From Paenibacillus ginsengarvi (lineage in GTDB: Bacteria > Bacillota > Bacilli > Paenibacillales > NBRC-103111), in assembly GCF_003626695.1 (NCBI RefSeq), contig NZ_RBAH01000018.1, positions 70,363 through 134,362 on the forward strand: a DNA stretch of 64,000 nt. Reading direction: 5' to 3'. The notes under the pieces were generated by a model. It did not search any database and was not told the DNA's origin. It saw only the letters and a list, made by a program, of their open reading frames with translations. How positions within the stretch are numbered: position 1 is the first letter of the stretch; every line of letters begins with the position of its first letter. Both the position numbers and the translations under genes were made by a program. Positions 60,552 to 64,000 of this stretch are shown here, piece by piece.

Positions 60552-61458
60552 CACCTTCGCTCGGCACATGCGGGAAGGTGCCAAAAACGTCGCCCGCAAC
60601 GGGTGGATGACGTTTGCCTCGATTAGCGCGATTTCCATATCGTTGTTCGTCCTTGGCATTTTTTTACTGCTGGCGCTTAATGTCAACCGACTTGCCGACC
60701 AGTTCGAAAGCCAGATTGAAATACGCGTCTATCTCGACGTAAGCGCGAGCGAGCAGCAACGTAACGCCGTACAACGGGACATTGCAGCCATACCAGATGT
60801 CAAAAAAGTGACCTTCGTCTCAAAAGAGGACGGATTGAACATATTGCGGGAGAAGATGGGGGCCGAAGGCAAAGACCTGCTCGAAGGCTTTGACGGAGAC
60901 AACAATCCGCTGAACGATTCGTTTACGGTCGAAGTCACCGATCCGCGGCTCGTCGGCGAAGCGGCCGAACAGATCAAGGCCGCGGACAGCCGCAACAATC
61001 CGCCGCTTATTACGAAGATCAACTACGGCAAGGGAACGGTAGAGACGTTGTTCAAAATAACCGACATCGTCCGTAATGTAGGTCTCGTTTTCGTTCTGCT
61101 GTTGGCGTTTACGGCGATGTTCCTCATATCGAATACGATCAAAATTACAATCGTCGCCCGCAGGCGCGAAATTGGTATCATGAAGCTGGTCGGAGCCACA
61201 AACGGATTTATCCGCTGGCCGTTCTTCATTGAAGGCGCTTTGCTCGGACTGATCGGATCGGCAATCCCGGTTGCCGTTTTGTTATGGGGATATGCCGAAT
61301 TTCTGAAGTATACGAAAGTTCCGCTCAGCCTGATGCTGATCCAGCTTATTCCGCTTCACGAGCTTGTGGTCATCATCCCGGTCATTTTGCTGGGCATCGG
61401 CATTATGATAGGCATCTGGGGAAGCTTGCTCTCCGTACGGAAGTTTTTGAAAGTATAG
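60541..61458 (+). CDS. ftsX: Cell-division ABC transporter permease FtsX
   Basis: Four-helix permease, 305 residues. The first helix is at about 22-48, an extracellular domain at about 50-170 (IEIRVYLDVSASEQQRNAV, FVSKEDGLNILREKMG), and three helices are in the C-terminal 130 residues with RRREIGIMKLVGATNGFIRWPF. The extracellular domain is the part that contacts hydrolases. Translation is coupled to ftsE by overlap, and the hydrolase gene follows after about 70 bases. Confidence 0.96.
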   Translation: MRISTFARHMREGAKNVARNGWMTFASISAISISLFVLGIFLLLALNVNRLADQFESQIEIRVYLDVSASEQQRNAVQRDIAAIPDVKKVTFVSKEDGLNILREKMGAEGKDLLEGFDGDNNPLNDSFTVEVTDPRLVGEAAEQIKAADSRNNPPLITKINYGKGTVETLFKITDIVRNVGLVFVLLLAFTAMFLISNTIKITIVARRREIGIMKLVGATNGFIRWPFFIEGALLGLIGSAIPVAVLLWGYAEFLKYTKVPLSLMLIQLIPLHELVVIIPVILLGIGIMIGIWGSLLSVRKFLKV

Positions 61459-61531
61459 CCCGCTCCTAGAGGGTGAGGCGAATGCGTTACATACCGGTCC
61501 ATTTTCCGAATGCCAAGGAGGAGTACCGCGC

Positions 61532-62725
61532 TTGAAAAAGTTGAAAAAATCGGCGATCGTCACTTGCGGATTAGTGCTGCTGCTTATGTCTGTTCCAAAA
61601 CTTGGGAATGCTATGACCAATGCCGAAATCGACAAGCGGCTCAGTCAAATTCAGAAGATTGAAGCGGACAATGCCAAAAAGCAGCAGGAGAATGAAAAGC
61701 AGAAAAAGGAAATCGCCATTCAGAAGAAGCAGGAAGCAAACAATCTCGAGGAGATCAAAAAGCAGATCGAGGAGCAGGGCAAGCTGCTGAACGAGATTCA
61801 GGGACAGTTGCTGGCTTCGAAGGAGACGGTGAAGCAAACGAACGAGCAGCTTCAGGAGGCCGAGCAGCGGGTCGAGTCGCGCGATCAACTGCTGAAGAAT
61901 CGGGTCCGTCTTATGTACACGAACGGCTTCGTTTCCTACATGGAGGTGCTGTTCGAAGCGACGAGCTTCAGCGATTTCCTGGACCGGTTCCACGCGCTGC
62001 AAGCGATCGTGAGCCAGGATAAGCAAATCTTGCAGGCGAACAAAAAGGATAAGGAATCGGTCGCCCAGAAAAAAGTGCAGGTGGAGGCCGAGCTCGTATC
62101 GATTCAGACGCACTACGCCGAAAGCGAGAAAATCAAGCTCGACATGCAGCAAAAAGAAAAAGAGAAGGAAACGGCGCTTGCTCTTCTCGCCAAGCAGGAG
62201 GAGCAGACGGAGCATTTTACCGAGGAGCAGGAAGAGTATGCCCGGAAGCTCGCGGATGAAAAGTCCAAGCTGTGGGCCGAGCGGCAAAAAAACGACACTA
62301 AAAACAAGCCGGCCGCCGTCTACACCGGCGGAGCGCTTACTTGGCCGCTTCCCGGCCGAACGACGATCTCATCCGGGTTTGTAAACCGGATTAACCCGGT
62401 TACGAAGAAGGCAGAAAATCATAAAGGCATCGACATTCCAGCTCCGGCGGGCACGCCGATTCAAGCGGCCGCGCCCGGCACCGTCATTATCGCCCAATGG
62501 ATGAACGGCTATGGGAACTTGATCGTGATCGACCATGGAGGCGGACTGCAAACGTGGTACGGTCATGCGAAAAGCTTGGCCGTCGAGGAAGGCACTCAGG
62601 TAAAGACAGGCGACGTCGTGTCCTATGTGGGTTCCACCGGTCAGTCAACGGGCAACCATCTGCATTTCGAGGTGCGCAAAAGCAGTACGCCGGTCGATCC
62701 GATTCCATACGTATCGGCAAAGTAA
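61532..62725 (+). CDS. Secreted coiled-coil M23 endopeptidase (PcsB/CwlO/EnvC-like)
   Basis: Probable FtsEX-activated peptidoglycan hydrolase. Start is TTG 61532, 8 bases after AAGGAGGAG. The signal peptide is about 27 residues (hydrophobic SAIVTCGLVLLLMSV, ending GNA/M). Residues about 28-250 are a long, charged coiled coil rich in Glu, Lys and Gln, with the hinge-like MYTNGFVSYMEVLFEATSFS. The C-terminal LytM/M23 domain (about 265-397) has zinc motif H-x-x-x-D at His297-Asp301 and HLH at 376-378. All expected ligands are present, so it should be active on its own, unlike degenerate EnvC proteins. B. subtilis lacks such a gene here. Confidence 0.92.
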   Translation: MKKLKKSAIVTCGLVLLLMSVPKLGNAMTNAEIDKRLSQIQKIEADNAKKQQENEKQKKEIAIQKKQEANNLEEIKKQIEEQGKLLNEIQGQLLASKETVKQTNEQLQEAEQRVESRDQLLKNRVRLMYTNGFVSYMEVLFEATSFSDFLDRFHALQAIVSQDKQILQANKKDKESVAQKKVQVEAELVSIQTHYAESEKIKLDMQQKEKEKETALALLAKQEEQTEHFTEEQEEYARKLADEKSKLWAERQKNDTKNKPAAVYTGGALTWPLPGRTTISSGFVNRINPVTKKAENHKGIDIPAPAGTPIQAAAPGTVIIAQWMNGYGNLIVIDHGGGLQTWYGHAKSLAVEEGTQVKTGDVVSYVGSTGQSTGNHLHFEVRKSSTPVDPIPYVSAK

Positions 62726-62746
62726 GCTGTTAGGGCGCGTTCCAAT

Positions 62747-62783
62747 AGTACCGCTTGTTTGCAGGCAAAGCGGTACTTTATTT
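62747..62783 (+). terminator. Intrinsic terminator between the hydrolase gene and ctpB
   Basis: AGTACCGCTT (62747-62756) pairs with AAGCGGTACT (62768-62777), then TTATTTT. Confidence 0.82.
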
Positions 62784-62869
62784 TCGGTAAAGCTGCCTAA
62801 TGATCCCGACTTCTTCATACAATAAAACGGCACGATAGACAAGCCAGTGAAGGCGGTGAAGATTTACTC

Positions 62870-64000
62870 ATGTTTTGGAAAGGACGCAACCTATATATAT
62901 TGCTCGCCTTTATCCTGCTTGCGATGTTTGCGAGCAGCGTGCTGACACTGACGATCGTGGGCCCTCTCTCGTTCGCGGAGCAAGGAAGCGGCGCGTCCGG
63001 GGGCAAGTCTGCGGCGGGCGGATTTACATCGCAGGAGCTCAAGAAGCTGTCCACGACGTATGAGCTCATCCAAAGTCAATATTTGCAAGAAGCGGACCGG
63101 ACCAAATTGGTCGACGGGGCGATACGCGGGATGCTCGATTCGTTGAACGACCCGTACACGACCTACATGGACCAGAAGGAAGCCGAGCAGTTTAATGATA
63201 TGCTAAGCTCCTCATTCCAGGGCATTGGTGCCGAGGTTTCGCTCGAGGAAGGCAAAGTGAAGGTCGTTTCGCCGATCAAGGGTTCTCCTGCCGAACGGGC
63301 GGGCATCCGGACGAACGACATTATCGTCTCGGTCAACGGAGAGAAGCTGGACGGGCTGACGCTCACCGAGGCGGTAATGAAAATCCGCGGCGCCAAAGGC
63401 TCGCAGGCGAAGCTGCAAGTGATGCGGGGCGGAGCCGAGCCGATCGATATCGTCGTCGTCCGCGACGACATCCCGATCGAGACGGTGCATTCGGAAATGC
63501 TCGAGGATGGCATCGGCAAAATCGAGGTGCGCGAGTTCGTGCAGAACACCGCCAAAGCGTTCAAGGAGCAGCTCAAAGCGCTTGAGGATCAAGGGATGCG
63601 AGGACTCATCATCGACGTGAGAGGCGATCCGGGCGGCATGCTGCAGGCGGTTGTCGAAATGCTCGAGCCTTTCGTTCCTAGCGGCAAGCCGATCGTTCAG
63701 GTGGAAGACCGGGCCGGCAAGCGCGAGCAGACGATATCCAAAGGCGCAAGCAAACCGTATCCGATCAGCGTCCTGATCAATAACGGCAGCGCCAGCGCAT
63801 CGGAGATTATGGCCGGCGCGCTGCAGGAAGCGGCCGGCGCGAAGCTGGTCGGCGAGAAAACGTACGGCAAAGGCACGGTGCAGGTGACGTATCAGCAGGA
63901 GATGGGCGACGGCAGCAACATCAAGATGACCGTGATGAAGTGGCTTACGCCGAACGGCAACTGGGTTCACCAGAAAGGGATCGCCCCGGATCTTCCGGTC
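62870..64000 (+). CDS. ctpB: Carboxyl-terminal processing protease CtpB, partial (3' end beyond window)
   Basis: S41 serine protease. In B. subtilis the orthologue cleaves SpoIVFA to help activate sigma-K during sporulation. The frame opens at ATG 62870 behind AGGCGGTGA and is still open at the window end (377 codons). There is a signal anchor at about 8-35, then a PDZ domain at about 110-185 (QGIGAEVSLEEGKVKVVSPIKGSPAERAGI). The catalytic core has NNGSASASEI with Ser309, then GKGTVQ with Lys334 and Gln338; from memory these equal the B. subtilis CtpB numbers. The position after ftsEX matches yvjB. Confidence 0.93.
   Translation, partial: MFWKGRNLYILLAFILLAMFASSVLTLTIVGPLSFAEQGSGASGGKSAAGGFTSQELKKLSTTYELIQSQYLQEADRTKLVDGAIRGMLDSLNDPYTTYMDQKEAEQFNDMLSSSFQGIGAEVSLEEGKVKVVSPIKGSPAERAGIRTNDIIVSVNGEKLDGLTLTEAVMKIRGAKGSQAKLQVMRGGAEPIDIVVVRDDIPIETVHSEMLEDGIGKIEVREFVQNTAKAFKEQLKALEDQGMRGLIIDVRGDPGGMLQAVVEMLEPFVPSGKPIVQVEDRAGKREQTISKGASKPYPISVLINNGSASASEIMAGALQEAAGAKLVGEKTYGKGTVQVTYQQEMGDGSNIKMTVMKWLTPNGNWVHQKGIAPDLPV

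Noticed and set aside
1..64000. CRISPR arrays, insertion sequences, prophage, tRNA or rRNA genes
   Set aside because: No regularly spaced repeats, transposase or integrase motifs, or RNA gene signatures were seen on either strand.

Overview
The window looks like chromosome of a Gram-positive, motile, spore-forming, S-layer-bearing bacterium of the Paenibacillus type. The evidence is SLH-domain surface proteins beside csaB and tagO, an alpha/beta-type small acid-soluble spore protein, a degSU-comF-flg-hag-fliDS-hpf-secA-prfB gene order colinear with Bacillus subtilis, frequent TTG/GTG starts with strong AGGAGG ribosome sites, and intrinsic terminators throughout. I see no rRNA, tRNA, CRISPR array, insertion sequence or prophage. 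Assignments rest on reading the translated sequence; no database search was run.

Layout. (1) 1-6.8 kb, envelope precursors: fabZ, pgcA, a DUF5693 membrane protein overlapping csaB, then tagO. (2) 7-19.1 kb, cell surface: a giant protein with C-terminal SLH domains, the main S-layer protein with N-terminal SLH domains and a complex regulatory leader, an unrecognised secreted five-repeat protein and a membrane-anchored coiled-coil protein. (3) 19.2-23.8 kb: spore protein, metK and a secreted phosphodiester glycosidase. (4) 23.9-29 kb: degS-degU, an orphan membrane protein, comFA and comFC. (5) 29-41.5 kb, late flagellar genes: yvyF, flgM, flgN, flgK, flgL, a DUF6470 gene, fliW, csrA, an exceptionally long flagellin, a flagellin lysine methylase, flaG, fliD, fliS and a fliT-like gene. 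(6) 41.5-49.1 kb: a non-coding stretch with four DnaA-box-like sequences, a cold-shock gene, hpf behind a structured leader, an M50 protease, secA, prfB with a programmed frameshift, and a YitT-family gene. (7) 49.2-57.8 kb: argCJBDFGH behind two tandem ARG boxes. (8) 57.9-64 kb: a reverse-strand VanW/G5 protein, then ftsE, ftsX, a PcsB/CwlO-like murein hydrolase and the start of ctpB, which runs off the window.

How it fits together. TagO should start the secondary cell-wall polymer, CsaB should pyruvylate it, and the SLH proteins encoded next door should bind the pyruvylated polymer. The DUF5693 protein is the unexplained partner, translationally coupled to csaB. In the flagellar block FliW, CsrA and a CsrA-type hairpin in the flagellin leader form a homeostatic circuit around a flagellin with about five IN-type repeats, and a methylase gene of AT-rich composition sits directly behind it.

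The points most worth a second look are the DnaA-box cluster, the tandem S-layer translation starts, the large flagellin with its methylase, the hpf leader RNA, the DUF5693-csaB pair, and a perfect hairpin that buries the start codon of the orphan gene after degU.
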